From contig NC_057866.1 in NCBI RefSeq assembly GCF_019393635.1, forward strand, positions 11,790,223-11,854,222: 64,000 bases of DNA, read 5' to 3'. Below the pieces are notes generated by a model that ran no database searches, was not told the DNA's origin, and saw only the letters and a list, made by a program, of their open reading frames with translations. Positions 23,736 through 36,500 of the stretch are shown here, piece by piece. How positions within the stretch are numbered: the first letter of the stretch is position 1; every line of letters begins with the position of its first letter. Position numbers and translations under genes: made by a program. This stretch comes from Dromiciops gliroides. Taxonomy: Eukaryota; Chordata; Mammalia; Microbiotheria; Microbiotheriidae.

Positions 23736-23996
23736 AACAGCCTCTTCTCCACAAACAAATCAGGTTTTATTTAATGGAAATAAAATACATAGCAAATGTG
23801 AAATCAATGAAGTCAAGGACAAGGGAATAGGGAAAAAGGAAAATGGATAATCTCCCTGGCTCTAGCAAGGGCTGTCTCAAACCCAAACTTGCTTTCAGTT
23901 CAGCTAATTCAAAGGGCTGGATTTAACTCACCACCAGGGGTCCATAATTTCTATGGGAGTCAGCAGCCAGTCTCTAGGCCACTCCAAATGCTCTGA

Positions 23997-24124
23997 GAGA
24001 GGGGTGGGGAGAGGGGGGGAGAGAGAGGGAGAGGGAGAGAGAGGGAGAGGGAGAGGGAGAGAGAGAGAGAGAGAGAGAGGGAGGGAGAGAGAGAGAGGGA
24101 GAGAGAGAAAGGGAGAGAGAGAGG

Positions 24125-24196
<72 letters not shown>
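23997..24196. repeat. (GA)n microsatellite
   Basis: About 200 bp of GA/GGGA repeats. Long open frames on both strands here are repeat artefacts. Confidence 0.98.
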
Positions 24197-24197
<1 letters not shown>

Positions 24198-24457
24198 CGA
24201 GAGTGCTACTTCCTGTTGGGGTCCCTTTTTCTGCCTTTTTCTCCCTCACCCAAAGGGGAGGTCCTTCAAATAGTGTGGCTGAGACTGGTTCCCTGTTGAT
24301 GATGCAGTCCACTGCCTATGAGGACACACCTTCTCAGGGCTGGCCAAGTTTAAACTAGGTGGCTAACAGGGCAGGCCAGGTGTGGCTAAAATCTAATCAC
24401 CTTTATGTGTGTACTTAGTTGTTTCTCATTCATACCCAGTTCAAACACTACTGAGTC

Positions 24458-24623
24458 GGGGGCAGCTAGATGGCGCAGTGGATAGAGCACCAGCCCTGGA
24501 GTCAGGAGTACCTGAGTTCAAATCTGGCTTCAGACACTTAACACTTACTAGCTGTGTGACCCTGGGCAAGTCACTTAGCCCCAATTGCCTCACTAAAAAA
24601 ACAAAAAAACAAAAAACAAAAAC
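24458..24623 (+). mobile_element. tRNA-headed SINE with A-rich tail
   Basis: Flanked by AAACACTACTGAGTC at 24443-24457 and 24624-24638. Confidence 0.95.
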
Positions 24624-24839
24624 AAACACTACTGAGTCAATCAAGTCAGACCCCTGGGCATCTGCCAAATTTCATTATTTTACCACAACATAAAATTACA
24701 AAACAAACCCCATTATTGTTATTACTGTATACAATGGTCTCTTGGTCCTGCTCATTTGACTCTTCCTTATGTTTTCCCCAAACCCTCTTAATTCTGATGG
24801 CATACTTCTTCTTCCCTGTATGTAGCTTGTTTGTATATA

Positions 24840-24985
24840 TTTGTTTACATGTTGACTCTCCCCTTAGATTGTGAGCTCCTTAAAGTCAATGACTGTCTTT
24901 TGCCTCTTTTTGTATTCTTAGTATTTAACACCATAGCCTTGGAACATAGTAGGTGCTCAGAAGTATTTATTGACTTACTGACTAA
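24840..24985 (+). repeat. MIR/L2-type 3' tail
   Basis: TTAGATTGTGAGCTCCTTAA, TGACTGTCTTTTGCCTC, CATAGTAGGTGCTCAGAAG; classic old SINE/LINE tail. Confidence 0.7.
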
Positions 24986-25480
24986 AAAGAAAATTTTCAA
25001 ACTTCCAAAAAGTAGAAAAGAAAAAAAGAACATTTCCACCAACATCGAAAGACAGAACAGAAAATTGAATCTCTATTATGTATAAAGCTTGCTTTTCTTT
25101 CTAAGCATTTAATACATCCAGCATGCAACTTTCAAGGGTGTCCTGTTTGTCTGATGCAGTCTGGCTTTCTTTCATTCTTGTCTCATTTTGGGAGGAGGAG
25201 GAGGAATTTGGAAATATTATCCCTAATCTCTCTGTACCTCACTGAACCTCTCCCCTCCATTGAAATAAAAAAGAAAGCAAACTCTAGTAACAGTTAGTTG
25301 AGCACAAAAGATTCCCCCATTGGCCATGTCCAAATATGTTGGATTTATTGGGTACCTTGAAAGGGTCACCTCTCCATCAGCAGGTGTTTCATCATGAGTT
25401 CTCTGGAACCATGTTTGATCATTACCCTGATCAGAGTACTTACGTCTTTCACAGTTGTTTATCCTGACAATGTCCCTGTT
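24986..25480. other. no gene seen
   Basis: AT-rich, with a faint L1 3'-end resemblance (25390-25480) but no clear unit. Confidence 0.35.
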
Positions 25481-25489
25481 ATTTTAAAA

Positions 25490-28310
25490 ACTGTTTTTTA
25501 AAAATTGTTTCCCAGCTTTCTGCATACCTTCTAATTTTGGATGCATTGCTTCTGTTTGTACAAAACCTTTTTAATTTAATGTAATCAAAACCATCCATTT
25601 TGCATTTCATAATATTCTCTATCTCTTCTTTGGTCATAAACTGTTTTCCTTTCCAAAGATCTGAAAGTAGACTATTCCTTCCTCTCCTAATTTACCTATG
25701 GTATCACCTCTTATGTCTAAATCATGTACCCATTTTGACCTTATTTTAGTATAAGGTGTAAGATGTTGGTCTATGCCTAATTTCTGCCATACTATCTTTC
25801 AGTTTTCCCAGCAGTTTTTGTCAAATAATGATTTCCTATCCCAGAAGCTGGAGTCTTTGGGTTTATCAAACATTACATTACTAATGTCATTTACTACTGT
25901 GTCTCCTGTTCCTAACTTATTCCATTGATCCTCCACTCTATTTCTTAGCCAGTACCAGATAATTTTGATGACTGCTGCTTTATAATAAAGCTCCAGATTT
26001 GGTACAGCTAACCCACCTTCCTGTGTATTTCTTTTTCATTATTTCCCTTGATATTCTTGACTTTTTGTTTTTCCAGATGAATTTTGTTATTATTTTTTCT
26101 AGCTCTATAAAATAAATTTTAGGTAGTCTGATTGGTATGGTACTGAATAAGTAAATTAGTTTAGGTAGAATTGTCATTTTTACTATATTAGCTCTGCCTA
26201 TCCATGAGCAATTGATATCTTTCCAATTATTTAGATCTTATTTGATTTGTGTGAAAAGTGTTTGGTAATTGTGTTCATAGAGTTCCTGGGTTTGTCTTGG
26301 CAAGTAGACTCCCAAGTATTTTATATTATCTACAGTTACTTTAAATGGAATTTCTCTTTCTCTCTCTTGCTGCTGAACTTTGTTGGTCATGTATAGAAAT
26401 GCTGATGATTTATGTGGATTTATTTTATATCCTGCTACTTTGCTAAAGTTGTTAATTGTTTCAAGTAATTTTTGAGTTGATTCTCTAGGATTCTCTAAGT
26501 ATACCATCATATCATCTGCAAAGAGTGATTGTTTTGTTTCCTTCTCGCCTATTCTAATTCCTTTAATACCCTTTTCTTCTCTGATTGCTAATGCTAACAT
26601 TTCTAATACAATATTAAATAATAGAGGTGATAATGGACATCCCTGTTTCACCCCTGATCTTATTGGGAAGGCCTCTAACTTATCTCCATTGCATATAATG
26701 CTTGCTGATGGTTTTAGGTAAATACTGCTTATTATTTTAAGGAAAGCTCTACCTATTCCTAAGATCTCTAGTGGTTTTATTAGGAATGGGTTCTGTGTCT
26801 TGTCAAAAGCTTTCTCTGCATCTATTGAGATAATCATATGATTTTGGTTAGTTTTCTTATTGATGTGGTTGATTATGTTAATAGTTTTCCTAATGTTGAA
26901 CCAGCCCTGCATTCCTGGTATAAATCCCACCTGGTCATAGTGTATTATCCTGGTGATCCCTTGCTGTAATCTCCTTGCTAATATCTTATTTAAGATTTTA
27001 GCATCAATATTCATTAGGGAAATTGGTCTATAATTTTCTTTCTCTGTTTTTGCTCTACCTGGTTTTGGTATCACCACCATATTTGTGTCATAAAACGAAT
27101 TTGGTAGAACTCCTTCTTCACCTATTTTTCCAAATAACTTGTATAATATTGGAATTAATTGTTCTTTAAATGTTTGGTAGAATTCTCCTGGAAACCCATC
27201 TGACCCTGGGGATTTTTTCTTAGGGAGTTCATTCATGGCTTGTTCAACTTTTTTCTAATATGGGCTTATTTAAGGATTAAGCTATCTATTCCCATATGAA
27301 AAAATGCTCTAAATCACTATTGATTAGAGAAATGCAAATTAAAACAACTCTCAGGAACCACCTGACACCTGTCAGATTGGCTAATATGACAAAAAAGAAA
27401 AATAATAAATGTTGGAGAAGCTGTGGAAAAATTGGAACGCTAATGCATTGTTGGTGGAGCTGTGAACTGATTCCACCATTCTGGAGAGCAATTTGGAATT
27501 ATGCCCAAAGGGCTATAAAGCTGTGTATACCCTTTGACCCAGAAATACCACTGTTGGGTCTTTTTCCCAAGGAGATCATAGAAAAGGGGAAAGGACCCAC
27601 ATGTTCAAAAATGTTTATAGCTGCTCTTTTTGTGGTGGCAAGGAATTGGAAATTGAGAAGTTGCCCATCAGTTGGGGAATGGCTGAACAAGTTGTGGTAT
27701 ATGAATGTAATGGAATTCTATTGTGCTGAGAGAAACAATGAGCAGGAGAAGTTCAGAGAAACCTGGAAGGACTTGCATGAACTGATGATTTGTGAGATGA
27801 GCAGAACCAGAAGAACATTATATACAGTATCATCAACACTGCATGTTGATCAACTGTGATGGACTGGATTCTTCTCACCAATACAATGGTACAGGAGAGT
27901 TCTGGGGGACTCATAATGGAAAGGGCTCTCCAAATCCATAGAAAAAAAAAGAATTATGGAATATGAATGCTGATTGAACCATACTATTTCTTTTGTTTTT
28001 GGTGTTGTTGTTTTTCTATTTTGAGGCTTTTCCTTATTGCTCTGATTCTTCTCTTGTAGCATGACTGATTCAGAAATATGTTTAATGTTGTTATGTATGT
28101 GTATGTATGTATATATACATACATACATACATATACATCTATACACACACACACACACACACACACATAACCTATATTGGATTGCCTGGTGTCTGGGGGA
28201 GGAGGGGAGGGAGAACAATTTGAAATTGGAAATCTTATGTAAACAAATGCTTATAGCTATCTCTACATGTAATTGGAAAAAGATAAAATACTTTTATTTT
28301 TAAAAAACTC
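25490..28310 (+). mobile_element. L1 with 5' inversion
   Basis: 25490-27267 is ORF2 on the minus strand (RT from [20 protein letters not shown], via [10 protein letters not shown] and [10 protein letters not shown], to ESWETIF); 27272-28310 is the following ORF2 end and 3' UTR on the plus strand ([20 protein letters not shown] to poly-A). The two meet head to head near 27270 with about 35 codons missing between them. The arrangement is that of twin-primed L1 insertions. Short TTTTAAAAACT-type repeats lie at both ends. Confidence 0.85.
28061..28170. repeat. (CATA)n/(CA)n tract in L1 3' UTR
   Basis: ACATACATACATAC and (AC)n in the position where the other L1 copies have TA/TG tracts. Confidence 0.95.
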
Positions 28311-28429
28311 CCTATTCATATTTTTGCCATTTATCAATTGAGAATGAGCCACCTGGCTTTCTCCTTTCTTGTTCCCAGATAATTCTATTATAAGTAATGA
28401 GTTTCATCGTAAGTAATGAGTCCTATACA

Positions 28430-28620
28430 TGGAGATTTTATTTTATTTATTTGTTTTTTAAAAGTAATAGACATTTTTATTTATAGAATTTGGTTCCAAT
28501 TTTTATCCCTCCTCCCCTCCCTCCCCTCTCCCAACCCTGAGGTGGTAAGCAATCAGATATAGGTTATACTCATATGATTATGTACCATATTACATAAATG
28601 ACCATATTAGTCTAAATGGA
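28430..28620 (-). mobile_element. old L1 3' UTR fragment
   Basis: Pattern TTTGGTTCCAATTTTTATCC, CCCTCCCCTC, GCAATCAGATATAGGTTATA matches the L1 3' UTR copies at 2100-2280 and 39300-39440. Confidence 0.7.
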
Positions 28621-28734
28621 GATTTTAAGTGAATTTAGTGATGTTTTCATAGTGAATTCCACCTGATTCTAAGTGGACTGCAATGTTTGATGATCTCTCA
28701 TCAAGTTGATTTTTAGTAATTCAGTTTTAGTAAT

Positions 28735-29120
28735 TCAGTTTGATTCAATTCAACAAATATTTCTTAACCACCTACTGGACCAAGCACCATTCTGGGTGAT
28801 GAGGACACAGAGGGGAAAAAAAGAAAAAGACTAATCCCAGCCTTCCAGGAGTTTACATTCAATAGTGTGAATGGCAGATATAGTACATACAGAGGAATAA
28901 ATATAGAAGGTAATTTGAGTAAGGAAAGATCACTGAAATTAGGTGAGTGAGGAATATTTTCCATTAGATTTGGTACTTAAGCATTGCTGGTAGGGCTATG
29001 AGGGTTAAGTGACTTGCCCAAGGTCACACAACTAGTGTCAAGTGTCTGAGGCCAGATTTGAACTCAGGTCCTCCTGAATCTAAGGCTGGTGCTCTATGCA
29101 CTGTGCCACCTACCTGCCCT
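28735..29120 (+). repeat. old interspersed repeats and a minus-strand SINE (28993-29119)
   Basis: 28740-28915 is a diverged repeat with CAACAAATATTTCTTAACC and GAGGACACAGAGG; 28993-29119 is the tRNA-headed SINE on the minus strand, ending TGCCACCTACCTGCCC. Confidence 0.7.
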
Positions 29121-29887
29121 GGTACCTAACCATTGTCACAGGGAAAGATAAGTTGGGAAAACAACCCAGGCATGTGGCACAGCCTGGGCAAAGGCATGGA
29201 AGTGGGAGGTTGGAAGACAAGTTTGGTTAGAAGAGAGGTGTGATGAGGGGAATAATGAGAATGAATTTTGGTTAGTGCCAATTTGTGGAGGGCTTGAAAT
29301 GCCTGGCAGAAGAGTTTGTCTTTGATCCAAAATGTAAGAGGAAACATTGGAGAGTTTTGAGGAAGCTAAGAAGGTAGAAACCAGAAATCATTGTTGAGTC
29401 CCCTGTCCAGACTGGAGGTGCTGAAACAGGGGCAGCTAAATTCCCTTGGAAATACAGATTCTGTTTAGGGCAGAACCTTTTGGGGCAGGTTCTGTCAAAG
29501 GCCACTGACTTCTGCATGGGCATACTCCTTGGACTAAGGGTTGTGTCAAGTACACAGAAACAGATTCTCTGGGGAGTATTGTCTGGGACTCTTTATTTTA
29601 AAGATATTGGATTTCTTTATCTGTGTTTGGGTGGTCTCCCCAGGTATAAGATAATCTCTTAGACAGCAAAGCTTGTTGAGTTTTCGTCATTGTATCTCCT
29701 AACACTCAGTAAGTATTTAACTAATGCTTCTTGACTGCTTCACACTACTGAACGTTCCAGGGATCCTGGATTCTAAGCAGGACCACTGGTGCTATAAATG
29801 CTGGATGCATTGCTTCCCCAACATGAGAAGAGAAAAGCCAGGTTGGACTGCAGTCATTTTCTTCTCAGTCAGATTGCTATAGCCATC
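29121..29887. other. presumed 3' flank/UTR of the SLC22-like gene
   Basis: Directly downstream (minus strand) of the stop at 29888. No clear AATAAA-type signal followed by a GT-rich run could be assigned with certainty; no other gene seen. Confidence 0.35.
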
Positions 29888-29954
29888 CTAAAAGTGGCTT
29901 ATTTTCACCAGGGTGTCACGTGGATAACTTGGTCTTGCTTCTTCTCTTGAATGT
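29888..29954 (-). CDS. SLC22-like exon 10, C-terminal tail and stop
   Basis: Acceptor after a pyrimidine-rich run ending ATTAATGGGAAG; 67 coding bases joining exon 9 in phase. The tail reads [21 protein letters not shown] then TAG. The ending VKISHF resembles the MKVTQF-type ending I recall for SLC22A9/A10. The alternative is that the true last exon lies further downstream; the in-phase join and the family-like ending favour this one. Confidence 0.6.
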
Positions 29955-32900
29955 CTTCCCATTAATGAATGGAAAGAAAAGAAACAAATGTGAGCATGTG
30001 TAATAGAGGGAAGGGAAAGGGGATAGACATTTATGAAGCACCCACTGTGTGCCAGGCACCACCCTAAGTGCTTTTACAAATATTACCTCATGTGATTGAT
30101 TGGGAGGAAACTTATCTGAGATGGGGGGCCCGGACAACCTTGATGGCTATTTGATGGGTCTCAAAGCCTTAGGTGCCCCCTGGTGGCAATCCCTACAACA
30201 ACTTCCCCTCACCTCTGGAAGGGTAGCTCTGGAAAGGTACTGAAAGCCATATTGGCCTTGTTTCTGGGCAGATTTTGCCAGTTGCTTCCCCTGTGGATCC
30301 ATTCACCCTCCCTGTGACTTTCCAGACCAAAACATTCCTCTAAGCCCATGATTCTCTAAGGCATGTTCTCTTTGCCTGGCAGAATGTAAGCTCCTTCAGG
30401 GGAAGGATATTTTGCTTATAAATTTGTTTTCCAAGTGCTTAGAACAAAGATGTATAAAGCACACAGTAAGTGTTAAATAAATCCCTGCTTGCATGTTTTC
30501 ATTCATCCAATCCAATTTCCTCTTTTTACATATGAGGAAGATGAAGCTCCAATAAGTTAAGTGACTTTCCCAAGATGCCACAGGTGATACTCACCCACAT
30601 TCTAGATCTTGGATGATGTCAGGCATTGGCTTGTTCCTGGTTTCAGGGAGGAAGAGGAAGACCACTAGGCTGGCAGTGATGGCAATGATTGCAAAGATGA
30701 TCTGTGGCATGGCTCTAATGTATTGTTTGAGTATATTCATCAAAGGGGCCAGCACTGCCCCAATCCGATCTATTGTGACAATGAATCCTATGGACATGCC
30801 CCTGTCAGGACAAAGAAGATCTGATTGTCCTAGATACAACACCTGTTAATATTCCCTTCCTATAATCCCCTGTTAGTAAAGTCTACAGTGTGTACTCACG
30901 GAGTACTGAAATTCTTAAAAACTACAGGAAACTCAGGGGCTCCTAAGATTTATAGATTTGAGGAGAAAGAAACTGCTGCTGCTCATTTCCTAGATGATTT
31001 TTCAGCAAGAAATCAGATATGTTCATTTAAACTTGCTGAATTAGTTTTATTTTTCTTAGTTCCCTTTTGAATGTACAGTTGTATGGGTAAAGGATCAACT
31101 TCCTTCATCTCTAGTAAGGATGAAACTCCTCCATTGGTAGAACCTGAGAAGGGTGAAATCCTTTCCTCATATCTCTATTCCTAGAAGAGTAAGCTCCTTC
31201 AGGGTAGGGCCTGTCAACTAGAAAAACTAGTAAAAACTATGCACAATGAAGACAATAAAACAAATGGAAAGAATGATGCAAAGTAGAGTTATGAAAAGAC
31301 ATGCTCTCTCTCCAACTCCTTTGTGTTGAGATTTGAAAGATAAACAGGCATAAAATACTCTAGATTTTTTCTAGGCATCACTCAGTTTTACAGTTTTTTC
31401 TCTCCTTCCCCCCCCCCCTTTTTTGAGGGGCAATGGGGGTTAAGTGACCTGCCCAGGGTCACACAGCTAGTAAGTGTCAAGTGTCTGAGGCTGGATTTGA
31501 ACTCAGGTCCTCCTGACTCCAGGGCCGGAGCTTTATCCACTGTGCCACCTAGTGGCCCCACTCTTTTTCTTTTAACAATGTTCTGTTATATGGGATGATT
31601 CTCCAGGAGGAGGAAAGGGCAAAAAATAAGGGGCGGGATTTAGCTGATATGAAAACAAAGTATATCACTACCTTTAAAAATGGACTAAGCTGGGGCAGCT
31701 AGGTGGCACAGTGTATAGAGCACTGGCCCTGGATTCAGGAGGACCTGAGTTCAAATCCAGCCTCAGACACTTAACAATTACTTTCTGTGTGACCCTGGGC
31801 AAGTCACTTAACCCCAATTGCCTCACAAAAAATAAAAACAAACAAAAATGGACTAAGCTTATCTTCATTTTCAGAGATCATAATGAAATCCTTTCTTCTT
31901 TTCTTCCTTCCCTTCTCTCTTCATTCCCATTGTGCTCACTCTCACTTGTCTCTTTCCCTCCATCCATTTCTTTCTCATTCCTTCCTTCTTTTTCTACGGG
32001 CAGCCTAACATAGGAGATAGTTTATTGGTTCTGGAGTCAGAAAGACTTGGCTTTGAATCCATGAACCCTGGCATGGACTTGTATAGACTAAGAGTTGATT
32101 AAAACCTCAGTGGCCATCTAATCCAACTCATGCATGCAGGAATCCCTGACATCTAGCATCTGTTGGAAGGCTTCCAAGAAGAAAGACCTCACCACCTCTT
32201 GAGGCAGCCCATCAGCAACCCAGGTGGGGAACATATGATGCTGGGAAGTATTTCCTGACATCAAGACTAAATGGGGGGGGGGGAGCTAGATGGCACAATG
32301 GATAAAGCACTGGCCTTGGATTCAGAAGGACCTGAGTTCAAATCCGGCTTCAGACACTTGACACTTACTAGCTGTGTGACCCTGGGCAAGTCACTTAACC
32401 CTCATTGCCCTGCCAAAAAAACAAAACACAAAAAACAACAAAAAACAAAAACACAAAGACTAAATGGGCATGGGTGGAGCCAAGATGGTAGAGGAAAGGC
32501 AGTGATTTGCCTGACCTCTCCCCAAGACCCCTCCAAATATCTTCAAATAATACCATCAGACAATTCCTGGAGCAGCAGAACCCACAAAAGGACAGGGAGA
32601 AATCATTTTTCAGCCAAAGACAACTTAAAAGGTTGGCAAGAAAGGTCTGTTGTACCAGGATGAGAGTGGAGTGCAGCCCAGCACAGGCCACACCAGCACA
32701 GCCTCAGCCCTAGCAAACCAGGAGCAGGCCTTGGGAGCCTCTGAATCAGTGGTAGAACTCAGCCCACATGTGGTAAGGGGGTCAAACAATTGACCAGAAG
32801 GACATTACAGGGGTCTCTTTGCTAGCACTGAGGCAGGACTCTGTTGCTTTGCCCATATTCATATCCAGTGGTGGTCCCAGATCGGGGAGGAGCACAAGTA

Positions 32901-33531
32901 CCCTGGAGCCTCTGGCCACACTGGAGTGGGATACTGTTCATAGTTCCAAGACAGAAAAGCAGCACAAGAGCAGAGGCCAGGAGAGTAGTAATGCATCACA
33001 GCTGGAGCTGTGAACTAATCCAACCATTCTGGAGAGAAATTTGGAATTATGCCCAAAGGGCTATAAAGCTGTGCATACCCTTTGACCCAGCACTACCGCT
33101 TTTGGGTCTTTTCCCCAAAGAGATCATAAAAAAGGGAAAAGAACTGACATGAACAAAAATATTTATAGCTGCTCTTTTTGTGGTGGCAAGGAATTGGAAA
33201 TTGAGTGGTTGCCCATCAATTGGGGAATGGCTGAACAAGATGTGGTATATGAATGTAATGGAATTCTATTGTGCTGTAAGAAACAATGAGCAGGAGGAGC
33301 TAAGAGACTAGATTCTTCTCACCAATACAACAGTACAAGAAAGTTCCAAAGGACAAATGATGGAAAAGGTTCTCCAAATCCATAAAAAAAAGGAACTGTG
33401 GAATATGGAAGCTTATTGCATCATACTATTTCTCTTGGTTTGGGTGCTGTTGTTTTTCTTTTTTGAGGTTTTTCCTTTTTTGTTTGATTCTTCTCGTATA
33501 ACATGACTAATGCAGAAATGTGTTTGATGTT

Positions 33532-33591
<60 letters not shown>

Positions 33592-36500
33592 CTATATCAG
33601 ATCACCTGCTGTCTAGGGGAGGGGGGGGTGAGAAGGAGAGGGAGGGAGAAAAATTTGAAATTTGAAATCTTATATAAACAAACATTGAAAACTATCTCTA
33701 CATGTAACTGGAAAATAATAAAATACTTTTATTTAAAAAAAACAACAACAACAACAACAGACTGAGCCAAATGGTAAAAGAGATACAAAAAGCTAAGAGG
33801 AAAAGAATGCCTTGAAAGGTCGATTTAGAGAATTGGAAAAGGAGGTACCAAAGCCTTCTGAAGAAAATAATTCCTAAAAACTTAGGATTGAACAAATGGA
33901 AGCTAATGATTTTATGAGAAATCAAGAAAAAATAAAGCAAAAACAAAAGAATGAAAAATAGAAGGCAATGTGAGATATCTCACATTGGGAAAACAACTGA
34001 CTTGGAAAATATATTCAGGAGAGATCATTTGAAAATTATTTGACTACCTGAAAGCCATGATTAAAAAAAAAAAACCTAGAAATCATCTTCCAAGAAATTG
34101 TTAGGGAGAATTGTTCTGTTATCTTAGAACCAGAAGGTTAAATAGAAATTGAAAGAATCCACTGATCACCTTCTGAAAGAGCTCTCAAAATGTAAACATC
34201 CTGGAATATTATAGCCAAATTCCAGAGCTCTCAGGTTGAGGAGAAAATATTGCAAGCAGCCAGAAAGAAACAATTCAAGTATTGTGGAGTCACAGTCAGG
34301 GTAACACAAGATCTATCACCTTCTACATTAAAAGATCCAAGGGCTTAGAATATGATATTCTGGATGGCAAAGGAACTGGGATTATAACCCAGAATCACCT
34401 ACCCAGCAAAACTCAGTATAATCCATCAGGGGGAAATGGGAATTCATTGAAAGAGAGGAGTTTCAGGCATTCTTGATGAAAAGACCTGAGCTCAATAGAA
34501 AATTTGACTTTCAATACAAGACCATAGAGAAGCATAAAAAGGTAAACAGGAGAAAGAAATCTTAAGGCATATTAAAAACTTATACTGTCCACATTCCTAT
34601 GTGGGAAGTGGCACTTCTAACTCCTAAGAACTTTGTCATTATTAGGGAAGCCAGATGGAGTACAGTTGGACAGAGGAAACAGGTGTGAGTTGACTATGAA
34701 GGGATGATATCTTTAAAAAATAAAATTATGGGGTGAGAGCAATGCACTGGGAGAAAGGGAAAGGAGAGGTGGAATAAGGTAAAGTATCTCACATAAAAGA
34801 ATCCAAAAAAAGCTTATACAGTGGAGGGGAAGATAGGAGAGGTGCTGGGGAGGGAGTGAATTGGCTCATCAGAATTGGCTGAAAGAGGTTACAACATATA
34901 CATTCAATTGTGTATAATAATTTATCTTACCCTGCAGAAAATTAGGAGTGGAACGGGATAAGGTGGGGCGGGGGGGGGGGAGGGGAGGTTGTTAGAAGGG
35001 AAGGCAGATTGGGGGAGGAGGTAGTCAGAAGCAAAACAGTTTTGAGGAGGGACAGGTTGAAAGGAGATAGAAAATAGAATAAATGTCATGGCAAGGGAAT
35101 AGGATGGAGAGAAATACAGTTATCAATAGGAACTGTGAAAAAAATTTGAAGCAAGTTTGTCCAACAGGCCTCATTTCTCAAACACATAGAGAACTGAGTC
35201 AAATTTATTAAAATAAGAGCCATTCCCCAATTGATAAATTTTCAAAAGACATGAAGTTTTCAAATGAAATAATCAAAGCTATCTATAGCCATATTAAAAA
35301 ATGCTGCAACTCACTATTGATTGGAGAGATTCAGGTGAAAACAATTCTGGGGTATTACCTCATATTTATTGGATTGGATAATAGGACAGCAGAGAAAAAT
35401 GACAAATGTAGGGGATGTGGGGAAAATGGGACATTAACACACTCTTGGTGAAGTGGATAACTGCTTCAAACATTCTGTAGAGCAATTTGGAACTATGGCC
35501 AAAAGGCTATAAAGCCATGTATAGCCTTTGACCTAGTGGTACCACTACTAGGGCAGTATTCAAAAAGAGATAAAAAACAAAAAGTTGAATTTTTTATCAC
35601 CAGTTTCTCTGTCCTACCTGACTACTGTGGGTAGGAGCTCATGATAATAGACACCATTACAGGAAGAGGAAACCATAGCACAGTTGATTGTCAGCATTGC
35701 AAAAACCACACGCAAAATTCCTATAAAGCAAAAGAAAAAAAAGTCTGAATAAACCAGAGTTCAAAACATCTTGGAGCCATTCATTTATTTGTTAATTCAT
35801 TCATTCACTCATTTATTCAACCTATTAATTCACATATTCATCCACGTAATCATCCCTCAATTTATTCCTCTCTTCACTCATTCCCTTCATCTACCTACCC
35901 ATCCATCCATTTATCCTAGTAATATTTCTTATTAGAGGCAGCTACGTGCTATAGGGATGGAGACAGAAAGATCTGAGTTCAAATCCTGCCTTAAAATTTA
36001 CTAATTGGATGCCTACAAGCAGGTCATTTAACTTCTGTCATCCTAGTTTCCTTACCTATAAAATGGGGGTCTGGACATCTATATCCCAGGGTTGTTGTGA
36101 GGAACGAATGACATAATACATGTGATTGGCAACCTCGAAGTGCTCTCTAAATGGTAAGTATTATTTGTTGGCTTCATTTAGCAAATAAATACTTATTGTG
36201 TCCTTACTCTGTGTAAGGCTCTGTGCTAAGTGATGAGGTGGTAACATAAGATAAATTCAATAATCCCTTCCTTAAAGGAACTCAGTAAATCCAAATTCAA
36301 ACCAAACTCCAGCCATTTATTCATCATTTCTTCCATTCACTTGTTCATCCTATCCAACCATCTCTCTGTCTCTGGGTCTCTCTCCCTATCCATCCATCCA
36401 TCCATGTTTCTATCTATCTACCTATCAATAAATCTATCTATCTATCTCTCTATCTATCTATCTGTGTATTGCTCTATTTCTCTATCTACCATTCCTCTCT

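Larger units (their letters stand above)
23730..24700 (-). mobile_element. LTR-like retroviral fragment with (GA)n and nested SINE
   Basis: Left end reads (minus) AAATAAAACCTGATTTG then GAGGCTGTTAA, the same polyadenylation-region pattern as in the LTR at 16525-17137. It holds a long (GA)n tract (23997-24195) and a SINE (24458-24623). The right border is uncertain. Partial fossil LTR. Confidence 0.45.

Noticed and set aside
23953-24312. Long open frames on both strands (about 110 codons)
   Set aside because: Produced by the (GA)n microsatellite; repeating Glu/Arg or Leu/Ser has no protein character.
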